This document shows positions 32,366 to 43,754 of a stretch of 64,000 bases of DNA, one piece after another. The stretch's first letter is position 1. Every line of letters starts with the position of its first letter. Under the pieces are notes generated by a model. That model saw only the letters and a program-made list of their open reading frames with translations, was not told the origin of the DNA and searched no databases. The position numbers were made by a program, and so were the translations under genes. Source of the DNA: Gigaspora margarita (taxonomy: Eukaryota > Glomeromycota > Glomeromycetes > Diversisporales > Gigasporaceae). Location of the stretch: NCBI GenBank assembly GCA_009809945.1, contig WTPW01000648.1:120857-184856 (forward strand), given 5' to 3'.

Positions 32366-33867
32366 ATTTGGCTAGTGGACATTGGCAAGTTGCTATAAAT
32401 GAAAAAGATAAAAAGAAAACTGCTTTCATCACTAGGCAAGGGATGTATGAGTTCAATGTGTTGCCCTTTGGCCTATGCAATGCCCCTGCCACCTTCCAAA
32501 GATTAATGGACAAAATCCTTCGCCCATTTATCAACAAGTTTGTAGTAGTGTATCTGGACGATATTACTATTTATTCTAGAACATTTGAAGAACATTGTCA
32601 ACACCTTCAAACTGTATTTAATACCCTAGAAGAAGCTAACCTAAAATTGAACACAGAAAAGTGTTTCTTCTTTTTAAATGAAATTAAATTTTTAGGACAT
32701 ATTGTAGGAAAAGATGGAGTAAAACCTGATAATGAAAAGATTGCTAAAGTGAAAAACTTTCCTAGACCCACCACTGTTCGACAAATTAGAGGATTCCTAG
32801 GACTTGCTTCTTATTACAGGAAGTTTATCAAAGAATTTTCCAAAATTGCCAAACCTCATAATCTCTTATTACAAAAGGACCAACCCTATCATTGGGGTGA
32901 TGAACAAGAAAAAGCTTTCCAAACCTTGAAGGACCATCTTGTCTCTGCACCAATTCTACAATATTCTGACTTTAATCAACCCTTCTACGTCCATACTAAT
33001 GCTTCACAATCTGGTCTAGGAGCTGTACTAGCTCAAATAGATAAAAATAAAAGAGAGCATGTCATTGTATATGCTAGCAGAAGCCTATCAAAAGCTGAAC
33101 AAAATTACTCTGCTACAGAATTGGAATGCTTAGCTGTAGTGTGGGCTGTTGAACACTTCCATCAATATCTAGGAGGAAACCACTTCTACCTCGTTACTGA
33201 TCATGCAGCCTTAAAATGGCTTAGAACTACCAAACTGGTTGGGAAAAGAGCCAGATGGATCATGCNTCTAGAACCCTATAATTTCACTATAATTCATNGA
33301 GCAGGAAGGAAACATAACAATGCAGATTCCTTATCAAGAATGTATGAACCAGAGGAATTGTCAGAAGAAGAGCAAGAAGTAAACATGTTTGATCTCCCTA
33401 CAGAACAAGAAGCTTTTGATGCATTTCTTGCAGGAAGACCCATTACTATTCCAATGGATGAAGAAGAAGAAGTCTACTATCTTGAAGATATTGAAGAACT
33501 TGATGAAGATGAAGTCTACCCTACCCTTGAAGACTTTTATCTAAGCAACCTTTGGGATGATTTTGAATCTCTTCCAGGAGCAGAAGAATACCCGATAACC
33601 TATGCTCTAACCTATAAGGAGGAAGAACTTCTCTGGAGATATGAAGTTTTTGACTCAGATGTTATAACTTTCTTCAACCAACAGAGTAATCTAAATTTTA
33701 ACCAGATGATGAAAACCCTTATAGCAGATTATACCAGTGAATTTGAGCAATATGAAGGAGCAAGAAAATGGAGATTAGAATATGATCAAGAAAAGAAACA
33801 AAATGGAATCGAACCTGAGGAACAAGAACCCGAAACCCAAAAAGGTCTCAAACAGTACAGGACCTAG
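32350..33867 (+). pseudogene. Gypsy RT catalytic part and RNase H
   Basis: Continues RT with FTSLDLASGHWQVAI, VLPFGLCNAPATFQRLM and the catalytic box YLDD (32551-32562). Connection and thumb follow (FLGHIVG, GFLGLASYYRKFIKEFS). RNase H has FYVHTNASQSGLGAVLAQ, where the family nearly always has T-D-A-S; the first catalytic Asp is Asn here (codon 32998-33000). ATELECLAVVWAV and VTDHAALKWL keep Glu and Asp. Then comes a His/Asp pair (HNNADSLSR) and an acidic C-terminal tail of about 170 residues rich in Glu. Two Ns interrupt codons. Chain should run on into the Cys-rich segment, but the frame breaks at about 33855. Confidence 0.9.
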
Positions 33868-34484
33868 CAATTGTTAAATGGACCCTACATGATCACCTAT
33901 CTCAAACCCTTCTTGACAGTATTTGATCACATGAACAAATGACCTTCTCAGCTGAAGGAATACAATATGATAACCAATTTGTACTTGGTATTATATTGAG
34001 CATATTAGTGACAGATTTCGTACAAAAAACAAAGGAAAAGGCCTTACTAAAGATTGGAAAGGTCCCTGTGCCCAATGTTGGTGTGGAAATAAACTATATA
34101 GCCCCTGTGACGAATGCCCTACTTGCTATATTGAACTTAGACTCTGGGTAACAATTAAACGATATCCTATTGAGGAAATGAGAAAATGCTATTGGAGTAC
34201 ACCTGATGGTTATGAAGGTGATGAAATTCCAAACTTACCAGAACCCTACCCCTATGTTCCACTACTCTTGGAACCTCTGTTTGGACAACAATCTGACCCT
34301 GTAGTTATTCAACAAAACATTACCAATATTCAAATCAATTACCAAATTATTCAACCCACTTATACCTTGGTAGATATACCTTGGTGGTTACCTTTATTAG
34401 AAACCCCCTCTCCTTAACTATTAGATGAACATAACAATTTTTCCCCTGATTACCTTTGTAATTCTGTTTGGTGGACTACACCTA
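33868..34484 (+). pseudogene. Cys-rich linker between RNase H and integrase, broken
   Basis: Coding character shifts frame twice (about 33855 and about 33990) and contains a TGA at about 33926. From 33994 one frame reads HISDRFRTKNKGKGLTKDW and then a dense cysteine cluster (C-A-Q-C-W-C-G...C-D-E-C-P-T-C) at 34067-34126: seven Cys within 20 codons in CxxC pairs, suggesting a zinc-binding module. It goes on through KRYPIEEMRKCYWSTPDG and a Pro-rich part to a TAA at 34415, after which the same frame stays open (EHNNFSPDYLCNSVWW) into the N gap. Classical Gypsy Pol has no such cluster before the integrase HHCC domain. Confidence 0.6.
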
Positions 34485-35254
34485 NNNNNNNNNNNNNNNN
34501 NNNNNNNNNNNNNNNNNNNNNNNNNNNNNNNNNNNNNNNNNNNNNNNNNNNNNNNNNNNNNNNNNNNNNNNNNNNNNNNNNNNNNNNNNNNNNNNNNNNN
34601 NNNNNNNNNNNNNNNNNNNNNNNNNNNNNNNNNNNNNNNNNNNNNNNNNNNNNNNNNNNNNNNNNNNNNNNNNNNNNNNNNNNNNNNNNNNNNNNNNNNN
34701 NNNNNNNNNNNNNNNNNNNNNNNNNNNNNNNNNNNNNNNNNNNNNNNNNNNNNNNNNNNNNNNNNNNNNNNNNNNNNNNNNNNNNNNNNNNNNNNNNNNN
34801 NNNNNNNNNNNNNNNNNNNNNNNNNNNNNNNNNNNNNNNNNNNNNNNNNNNNNNNNNNNNNNNNNNNNNNNNNNNNNNNNNNNNNNNNNNNNNNNNNNNN
34901 NNNNNNNNNNNNNNNNNNNNNNNNNNNNNNNNNNNNNNNNNNNNNNNNNNNNNNNNNNNNNNNNNNNNNNNNNNNNNNNNNNNNNNNNNNNNNNNNNNNN
35001 NNNNNNNNNNNNNNNNNNNNNNNNNNNNNNNNNNNNNNNNNNNNNNNNNNNNNNNNNNNNNNNNNNNNNNNNNNNNNNNNNNNNNNNNNNNNNNNNNNNN
35101 NNNNNNNNNNNNNNNNNNNNNNNNNNNNNNNNNNNNNNNNNNNNNNNNNNNNNNNNNNNNNNNNNNNNNNNNNNNNNNNNNNNNNNNNNNNNNNNNNNNN
35201 NNNNNNNNNNNNNNNNNNNNNNNNNNNNNNNNNNNNNNNNNNNNNNNNNNNNNN
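34485..35254. other. Assembly gap (770 Ns)
   Basis: Unknown sequence. It should hold the integrase HHCC zinc finger and most of the catalytic core, including the first Asp residues. Reading frames drawn through the Ns are meaningless. Confidence 0.98.
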
Positions 35255-35918
35255 TGGAACACATTTTAATAATTTGCTCATTGAAGGCCTAATGCAGAAA
35301 TTCCAAATTAAACACTTGTTAACTACTCCCTACCATCCACAAACAAATGGATTAGTAGAATGTTTTAATAGAACATTGTGTGAATCCTTAGCTAAATTAG
35401 CTAATGACAATACAGAATGGGATAAATTGATACCTTCTGTCCTGTTCTCTTATAGAAGTTCTAAACATGCAACTACCAAGTTCACACCCTTCTTACTTAC
35501 CTATGGCAGAGAACCGAAATTGCCTATCTTTGGATTACAAGAAAATTCAGAAGAAAATCTTTTAACAAGATTATACTCTCTTATAGAAGATTTACCTGCC
35601 AATCAGGCCCAAGCAAAGAAGAATGTTGAGAAATCTCAACAACGTCAAAAGTTCTACTGGGATAGAAAGCTCAAGAAAGTTAAACGCCTATTTGAAAAAG
35701 AAGAACAAGTACTGTGTTATGATGCTGCAAGAGATAAACATTTCACAGGCAAATTATTACCGAAATGGAAAGGACCCTATTTCATCCATAGTAAAGTGGC
35801 ACAAGATGTTTATAAGCTTCGTACCATGGATAGACAGATCTTAGAAACACCAATCAATGCCTATTTACTAAAAAAGTACTATACCCGTCAAACATGGGAC
35901 CCCATGATCATTATATAG
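35255..35918 (+). pseudogene. Gypsy integrase, C-terminal part
   Basis: Begins inside the catalytic core with GTHFNNLLIEGLMQKF and YHPQTNGLVECFNRTL, which retains the catalytic Glu in the V-E pair. It continues to the C-terminal domain with KWKGPYFI (about 35763-35786), the GPY/F module, and stops at TAG 35916-35918. No chromodomain follows. The part visible is intact. The frame relative to upstream pol cannot be judged across the gap. Confidence 0.88.
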
Positions 35919-35992
35919 AACATTTCTTTTTTTTTATTTTCTATTTTTATTTTTTTTTATTTCTTTCTACTATATTTAGCAATTTTAAAAAG

Positions 35993-36397
35993 ATGACAAC
36001 AGTATTAGAGTTAGTTATGCAGGAGTTATCTGAGACAGAGCCAGCCGATGTTGTTGTAGAACCTCTTCCCTATCATCAAAGGGATCAAACTAAAAAGAAG
36101 GTTCAAGCAGTATATCGAATTTTATGAAATATAGCAAGACAAAGGTGTAGTGAAAGTATTCGTATGAAAACTTTGGTCTATGCTTATTACCTAGGAGAGT
36201 TATTGGAAACTAAACCCAAAACTCCAGCCCAACATACAGTTTTGGCAAATCTTCTAACTAAGCATTATGAAGTAGCTTCTACTCAGACCTACAAGATCTT
36301 TTCACCATATGGTATAGAAGCTATTTATCGAACCAAATTTTTAAATTTGTCCAATATCAAGACTCTCCATACATCAGACCTTGTCTTCCTATTCTAA
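35993..36397 (+). pseudogene. Gypsy 3' accessory ORF C, one in-frame stop
   Basis: ATG 35993 (MTTVLELVMQELSETEPADV) sits 75 bases after pol, behind a T-rich spacer like the one before ORF B. The frame meets TGA at 36125-36127 and continues in phase with MKTLVYAYYLGELLETKPKT and KIFSPYGIEAIYRTKFLNLS to TAA 36395-36397. About 134 codons in total. It contains KKKVQAVYRIL and ends with a stretch that could be DNA-binding, but no family is recognised. It sits where some plant and fungal LTR elements keep extra ORFs. Confidence 0.5.
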
Positions 36398-36420
36398 AGT
36401 TCTCATGGAATTCGAAAATA

Positions 36421-36432
36421 AGCCCGGGAGAA
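36421..36432 (+). other. Candidate polypurine tract
   Basis: AGCCCGGGAGAA directly precedes the 3' LTR. It is imperfect (three C), so this is a positional call. Confidence 0.4.
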
Positions 36433-37131
36433 TGTTGACCTATGAAAATACACAAAAGCGGGCATAACTCTCGATCCAATGATCAGAATTCGGTAAAACA
36501 ACTACCATTCGACTCAGCTCGATGAGACGGTTCGAATGAGCTATAGATCATCCCTGTATGACCACTGGTTGCCAAGTTCGGAACCAATGAATAATCAAGT
36601 ATAGGATCTACAATTTGATTGGCTAGGAGATCTACTGCGCGCCAAAGTGCATATATGGCATTTATAAAACATGTCATATTTATAGCATATATACTCTATA
36701 TTTTATTTATAACACATATGTTATTTATTTCATATATTATATTTATACTATTTATACTATATATTTTATTAGTAGTAGATATAGCATTTATTACACATGT
36801 AATAGATATAGCCCATTACATTTGTGAAAAACAAAAATGTATAAAAGCAGCCGATGTGGACCCCAAGTTCAACATCGAGTCTTCATACTCTTTCAATAAA
36901 TAAAACATTTATTTACTACACAAATTAAACAGTTACTAGTATCTTCATATACTTTTAATTGTTGCCTCTTTCATAATTGCAAATTACCATAAATCTTCTT
37001 TGTTAAGTTTTCTTGAAAAACGCCTTTCGACTTAGTTAAATCACAGTAACAAGTGAGGTTACACAAAGTGATCACTGTCTAAGGTCGCTCTAGTTACCTA
37101 CTATCTTAAAAGAAGTAGATATAGGATAGCA
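36433..37131 (+). repeat. 3' LTR (699 bp)
   Basis: Begins TGTTGACCTATGAAAATACA and ends ATATAGGATAGCA. About 18-20 differences from the 5' LTR, several clustered in the first 70 bases around the GATCCAATGATC motif. Confidence 0.93.
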
Positions 37132-37299
37132 CCATGAATTTAACCTTTTCTAAATTAACATAAAATTACGAACTACAAAAATCACCAAGAACATTAACAA
37201 TTGTTCTATAATCGTACCCAAATAATTCTATGCAAAACTTTACAAAAATTAAAAATTAAAATCTATCTAAATCTTTAATAAATAACTTTTCTCATACTA
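37132..37299. other. 3' flank of the Gypsy element
   Basis: Continuation of the target repeat (see 27186-27604). No gene. Confidence 0.5.
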
Positions 37300-37472
37300 C
37301 AATCAGACCTCCATAAATGCACATTGTCGGGACCAGCTCTAGTACATGCATTTAGAGAGGTATTGCATTTAAGGAGGTAGAAATCTATAAATATAATATT
37401 AGTTAGGCCCATGAGAAGACGTGCATTTAGATAGGTATTACATTTAAGGGGTAGCATTTATGGGTCTGACTG
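37300..37472. mobile_element. Tc1/mariner-type MITE (TA target)
   Basis: A 173-bp element with ends CAATCAGACCTCCATAAATG and the inverse of CAGTCAGACCCATAAATGC, flanked by TA at 37298-37299 and 37473-37474. The interior repeats ATTTA(A/G)AGAGGTATT-like blocks. The paralogue at 27.5 kb lacks it. Confidence 0.7.
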
Positions 37473-38031
37473 TATTTGCAAATATATTCNCTGTTTTTAT
37501 TAATATTGTAATTTTTTTATCTATTGCAAAACAATTCTTCTTATATTTTCACGTACATTTATTCATTCGCTTGGACTTATTCTTGAAATTAAANCTATTC
37601 TTCATACCATTTTCGATTTTGTAAACCTTTAATTGACTTTTTTAACTATATTTTTTACCAAAATAGTTTCTATTTATTAAATAATAAAAAAAGTTAAAAA
37701 AATCGCATTTCGAAATATACTTGCTTTAAAATAATTAATATTAACATTAATAAAATAATATCACTTACGCATGTATATGAATTTTTGTACTCATTTTTTT
37801 CATGCGAGATGTATGTACTAAATTACTTTGCATGCTATCATTTTATTAAATATACTATAGGCCCTAATTAATAAAATTATCAATTATCTACTGTACTATA
37901 AAAATTTTTACTTATTAAAACTTATGTAAAATCTCTTGAAAATTGCCTTTTAGCAAAAAAAACTGCTTTCTATTATTTTATATAACATATATAATTATAA
38001 TCCACCTCTTTAATACACTTTAAGTTAAACA
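37473..38031. other. Upstream region of the Helitron gene
   Basis: AT-rich, two Ns, no gene. The Helitron 5' terminus (usually TC) should lie here or further upstream but I cannot place it. Confidence 0.35.
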
Positions 38032-41000
38032 ATGCCTAATTATAATATTCAAACTTTTCATCTTGCTTCTTTTGCAGAAATGTATCAACATTCAACTGAA
38101 GAACTGAATTCTACTCCTGTAAATAACATCTTTAACCGCTATACACAAAGAGATGAAATAAATCAAAACTTACCTAATGCTCCTGTGAACTCTACTAGTT
38201 TTACTTCATCTTCTTCCAACAATTTGCCTGATTTTTCTTACCAACATTTGACACCCATGCTACAACTTCTTATCAATAAATTTCAAACTAAAATTTTACC
38301 TGAATATCCAAATATTCCCTGTGCATACTGCTCAATGCTTATGCAATCCTCATCTGTTAAATGGATACCCTTTGATGAAAATGCTTCTTATATACTAACT
38401 CAAGTTTTTCAAATCCCTGTACATACTCGAATAAATGCTAGAAACAACAGACAAGTAACAGTATGCAATGGGTGCAAAAATGAAAAAACAAAACGATACC
38501 CCCTAATTCTTTTTCCAATTCCTTCTCACATTCATAATGTTCCAATGCTTCATAGAAAATATCTTTCTCCTGTCTTTATGAACTGTTCTCTTGGTTGTGC
38601 AACAGGAACAAATCCATATACAAACTACCATCATTTGAAAGGAATTATTGGTCTATCTAACAATTACAGAACCTTACAATTATACTCTGGAATGATTGGA
38701 GCATACTTAAACACTCATGAACCTCCAAATTGGTTTCATCAATCACTAATACCTGCTTCTGAATAGCTCAAGCATGAGAATCACCTTATATAAAAATATA
38801 TGTTAAATATTACTATAAATCCTCCATCTTCTACAACTCCTGTTCCTATACCTTTACCACTTGCTAGACACTCTACTTCTATTAATGATACACCTTTTAA
38901 TATATATAGAAGTAATATTACTAATGACATACCCTATCCTCCTGATTTAATTATTTCTAATACCTCTTTTCCTCAAGAAATTCATAATGAAGATGCTTTA
39001 TATACAAGATNAATAGCTGGATTATTCAATAATAATAATAATCTTAATACACCTATTCTATTTAATGATCCAGACTTTGAAGCTTTAATGTTTTCTGACT
39101 TATTTCCTAATAGTTATGGTCATTATGAACATCTAAAAATACTTATGAATTTTCAATCTTCAGTTGAAAGTTATGGAAAATATATAAAATTATGAATGCT
39201 TTGCCTGATCCTAGATTTCGTTTATATTGGTATTGGCCTCACTGGCCATACTTAAATCTAGAAAAAAAAGAAACTTTCAAAATCAACACTGTATACTTGC
39301 TACTAAAAGAGTTAATCGTGACTACCATCCAACACAGGCTGATTTAATTACAGAAAGTTCTTATCATAATTACTCTATAATAGATGAATCTTTAACCACT
39401 ACTATTCCTACTTTTTTTAGAACTGCTGCTCCCTTTTTTCAACAAAAACAATATCAGGTTAACACAATGATACATTCATTTGGTCTACCTCAAATCTTCT
39501 ATACAATGACTATGGCTGAAGATAAATGGCCTCATTTACATCATATTCTTCGTTCAACAGATAATGGCGATACATTGCCAACTAATCGTCCCTTACATAC
39601 TTATCTTTTTTATCGTAACTGTCTTACCAATATTCGTAATAATCTTTGGAAAAACCCAACTCTTTCTAGATGGGGTAAATGGCAACACTTTTTGAACGTG
39701 ATGAATTTCAAAATCGAGGAACAATTCATACTCATGGATTTGCATATACCCAAAAAAAATTCCTGAATTAATTTCTTTAAATATAATCCGTGCTAATGTA
39801 CCCAATCCTTTACTTGAACCTGAACTATATAATTTAGTTACATTATTTCAAATTCACCACTGTGATCACAGATGTGGTGGCCCAGGCTCTAATAGTGCTC
39901 CCTGTTCTAAAGGATTTCCTCACCCATTATCTGAAACAACCTATTGTTGTTCTAATTCTTTACGTTATATATATCATCGTATCAAAGAAGAAGATCGCAT
40001 GGTTGTTCCATATAACCCTGAAACCTTACTTATATGGAAAGATCATATTAACTTTCAATATGTTACTTCTACTGGCTTTGCTAAATATATAACCAAGTAT
40101 GTTGCAAAAGCTGAACCTTCTGAGTTATTTAATATAGAAGAAGCTAATAATTATAGAAAACATATTATGGCTCGACAGCTTGGCTCAATGGAATTAATGA
40201 TACTTTTGCTTCAATATCCATTAACAAGATGCTCTGTTTCTGTATTTTATCTTCCTTCAGCTTCTTCAAATTTGCGACTTAGATCTGTTAAACCCATACA
40301 CTTATTATATAATACAAATGATAATGGTGATGATAACTATAATAATAATGAAACTCCCTATTGGGATGATGCTATTGATAAATACTTTGACTGACCAAAT
40401 GATGATCGCTTTACAGAAATAACTTATCTAGCATATTTTCAAAATTTTACTTTCAGATCAAAGCAACCTGGTCCTTTCTCAAAGCTTTTTTATACACGTG
40501 ATAGAAAAAATAGAATAGTATCTGAACAAAAAACACCTATTCTTTTACGTTTTACAACTTACAAAATAGAAGATGGTGAACCTTTCTTTTTTCAACATCT
40601 TATTATGAAACTTCCTGTTAGATCTGAACAGAAATTATTAGGAAATTATACTACCTATAAAAATCACTTCCAATCTCTATTTCCTGTTACTTTTAATAAT
40701 CTAATTAATTCTGTATCTCAAAGTTATATTACTCAAAAAAATATCTTATCAACTACATATCTTTCAGTAATTCAATCTCTTATTTCTGAAATTAGAAATC
40801 AAGATTTATCAACATTATTATTTGAACAATTCATTTCACTAGAAAAACATCTTCCTCATCCAACCTCCTTTTCTCTTCTATCTCTTGATACCAGTCAATA
40901 CCAAACTTATAATATTTTATGCAATATATGGGGAAAACAAATAGTGGAAAACATCCTTTTTTCTTTTTAACTGGTTCTGCAGGAACTGGTAAAACTTTTA

Positions 41001-42530
41001 TGCTATTTTTAATAATCTTTTATCTTTCTTCAAAACAAAAAAATTACCTTTTAATGGCCCCTACAGGTGTTGCTGCACAAAATATAGGTGGTAAAACAAT
41101 TCACTCAACTCTAAAACTACATTTTCATGGAAACTATTATGAATCTTTAGTCCATATTGATTCTGACTCTGAAAAAATTTTAAAAGAAATTGAATTTATT
41201 ATAATTGATNAAATTTCAATGGTTGATGCAGAACTATTTACCTTTATTAGCAATTTATTTTCTAAACTTCACAACAATAATTTCATTTTTGGTGGAATCC
41301 CAGTACTAGTTATTGGTGACTTANCACAATTACCTCCAATTCGCCCTCTTCCTGTATTTCATTCTCTAGCTTGGCTTAGATTTTTTCCTTTATTTCTTAG
41401 AAAATTACTTCGATTCACAGGCTGTGAAATTCACACCCCCGTTTTAAAAAATTTCAAAAAAGTTTTCTATTTGAGTTAGGGTTAGGGTTAGGGCTGTAAT
41501 AAATAGCAAACTTTATAGTAAAATTTAGCAAGGAATTTTTTTTGTATAAAAAAAAGTAGTTTCATAGACAAAAGTTTAAGTTAGAAGTGATTTTTTGATT
41601 TTTTCGTAAAAAATACTTTGTTTNTGTTANACAAAGAAAATTTGCAGATCNTGCNGATTCTGNAATTTTGATTGGTCAGATGCAGGGTTGTGAATTTCAC
41701 AGCCTGTTAAGATTAGCAATACTCTATTTCTTACTACTCCACACAGACAACAACATGATCAAAACTTTTATAATGTTTTACAAGAAATTCGTACTGGTCA
41801 TTTATCTAATCTAAGTAAATCTATCATTACTTCTAAAATCAATCCTCATATCTCTCCTTTTGAATTTTTTAATACTACCCACATAGTTCCAACCCAATTA
41901 GCTGCAGACCATATAAATCAATTACTCTGTTATCATCTCCCATTAGACCATACCTGTACTAATCCTTTTACTTCTATATCTAGANACACTCTTAATTTTG
42001 AAATTTTAGACACCAACCATTCAACTACCCAATTCAAAAATATGACTAATCTACCTCATANACTGCATTTACAAGAAGGTGCTCGTGTTATGTTTTTAAA
42101 TAATAAACTTTTTGATGATGGAATCTGCAATGGTTCAATTGGATTAATAATTAAGCTAATTGATAACAATAATATAGAAGTTACTTTTCCAACTCACAAT
42201 TCTATAAACAAAATCATTGTCCAAAAAGAAACATCATATTTTGAAATCAATGGAACTTCTGCCTCACGCCAACAATTTCCTCTTCAAAATGCTTTTGCTC
42301 TAACAACCCATAAAGTACAAGGCCTAACATTACCACATGTCACTACAAGTGTTNATGAATCAGTTTTTGCAGAAGGTCAAATTTATGTTGCCATGAGCTG
42401 TGCAACCTCTTGGGAAAACCTTCACATACTATATTTTGATTTTAATTATCTCAAATCTCCAACTGCAGCTCTAAAAGAATATGAAAGATTATATATAATA
42501 CATTCTAGAGGTTTACACAATCTACAATAA
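38032..42530 (+). pseudogene. Helitron Rep/helicase gene, multiply frameshifted
   Basis: N-terminal region with zinc-ligand-like Cys pairs (C-A-Y-C...C-N-G-C at 38326-38480). Two in-frame stops near 38764 and 38791. Then the Helitron-like N domain (PDPRFRLYWYWPHWPY). Frame changes at oligo-A/T runs (about 39260, 39688, 39755). The Rep HUH motif is HTHGF (39727-39735), followed by FQIHHCDHRCGG. The two-Tyr motif K-Y-I-T-K-Y has Tyr codons at 40086 and 40098. TGA at 40392. Then a Pif1-type helicase: GSAGTGKT (Walker A, 40973-40996), I-I-D-x-I-S-M, GDLxQLPP, and after a MITE (41417-41707) the C-terminal motifs ALTTHKVQGLT and QIYVAMSCATSW. Rep and helicase fused in one chain is diagnostic of Helitrons. 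Eight or so lesions make it inactive. Confidence 0.9.
41417..41707. mobile_element. MITE inside the Helitron helicase, with telomere-like repeats
   Basis: Ends ACAGGCTGTGAAATTCACA and TGTGAATTTCACAGCCTGT are perfect inverted repeats of 19 bp. Removing the element joins helicase residues ...KLLRF to SNTLFLTT. (TTAGGG)n with n about 3 lies at 41475-41492. An ATTGG box sits near the right end. Flanks TTCGATTC and TAAGATTA match at only five of eight positions, so the duplication is uncertain. Confidence 0.75.
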
Positions 42531-43754
42531 TTCAAATATTATATATACAATCCTTTTGATTCTCATATTTACACAACTTTCTTTTTAAAAAATTTACTAA
42601 TATATATCTATTCTCTCTTTCTATTCTTTTTTTTTCTTTTTTAATTATAAATTTTTTATATTAAATTTTTTTTATTAAATAAAAAACATTTTAAATTTGT
42701 TACTTTACTATTAATCTAACAATATATAATTAAATAATTGCACGCTATTAATAAAAAAATTTTCAATATAAAAACAAAAACATAACTTTTATTCTATTAA
42801 TTTATTTACAAGTGCTGCTAATTTTATTTTAAAATATTTACTTTTTACACATTCTCAAATCTAATATTTAAAAAACTACACACTAACACAATCATCTACT
42901 AAAAACTACTTTTTTTTCACTTACTCTAATACTTCTTTTCATACCCAATACTATACTTACACATATCAATATTTTAATCTACTTCTTCATACTATTTAAC
43001 TTATATTATTCTCTTTATGCAAAANCATTTCTCTTNTCAAATTACTAATCTTAATTTTACTTTATTATATATTATTACCATATATTATATCTATTTTTAC
43101 CTAACTTCTACTAATCATATACTATCTATAAAATACAATCTTTTTATGCCCTCATTATTATTCCTCTTATTACCTCTTCTAACTCCTGCCTATTATTTAC
43201 TTATAATAAATTTTTTATATATATATATACTTCTTTTTAATTAACAAGAAACCCTTTATTACTTCTCATTTACCGATCTATCATCAGTAACAATTTTTTC
43301 CTATTGTTCTGTCTTCTTTAAACTTAACATATCATACAGCTCGCTGCAATTACAATCGCATATCTTGTTATATGTTTATACTAATACAGGCTGGTTAGCT
43401 TAAAATTTTGTCCATCGCTAGTATATAATAATAAATACATGAATGAACATTAAATGATATTATGGATCTGATTAATTTCATAGATTCCCATATTTACATA
43501 ATGCAGATTGATAACAATAAAAACCACACTTCATTTGATCGATATAGTAATTTCCTATAATGTGGTAATTTGTGATCATTCACACCATAAGAAGGAATTA
43601 TTAATAATAAAATAAATTGATTTAATTCAAACCATATGATATACGAGACTAGCATATTAGCCTGTGCCTCTAGCATGGGTTAAGGGATTATACTGGTAGT
43701 CAATTTAAATTATCATAGTTTGCAAATTGATGTACTTTTTGATAGATCATTGCA
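42531..43754. other. Helitron 3' flank and unannotated AT-rich DNA
   Basis: The first 700 bases are A/T with few G on the plus strand, as in the Helitron gene itself, so probably still within the element. A 3' hairpin plus CTRR end was looked for without a convincing candidate. Short frames here are not credible. Confidence 0.4.

Larger units (their letters stand above)
28241..37131 (+). mobile_element. Full-length but broken Gypsy (Ty3) LTR retrotransposon
   Basis: Order: 5' LTR, primer-binding site, two small ORFs, gag, protease, RT, RNase H, Cys-rich linker, [N gap], integrase, a 3' ORF and 3' LTR. RT-RNase H before integrase is the Ty3/Gypsy order. A GPY/F motif after integrase and no visible chromodomain are noted. 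Flanking ACCAT (28236-28240, 37131-37135) is a 5-bp duplication, or CCAT if the LTR is read as TG...CA. LTRs differ at about 18-20 positions in 698, so insertion is fairly recent, yet gag-pol has at least five frame changes or stops; some could be assembly errors. Length about 8.9 kb including 770 Ns. Confidence 0.92.

Noticed and set aside
31019..32537. Minus-strand frames inside gag-pol (31019-31219, 31240-31431, 31679-32035, 32077-32259, 32316-32537)
   Set aside because: Shadows of the plus-strand pol frames, without independent motifs.
34421..35292. Long frames through the N gap on both strands
   Set aside because: They consist almost entirely of undetermined bases.
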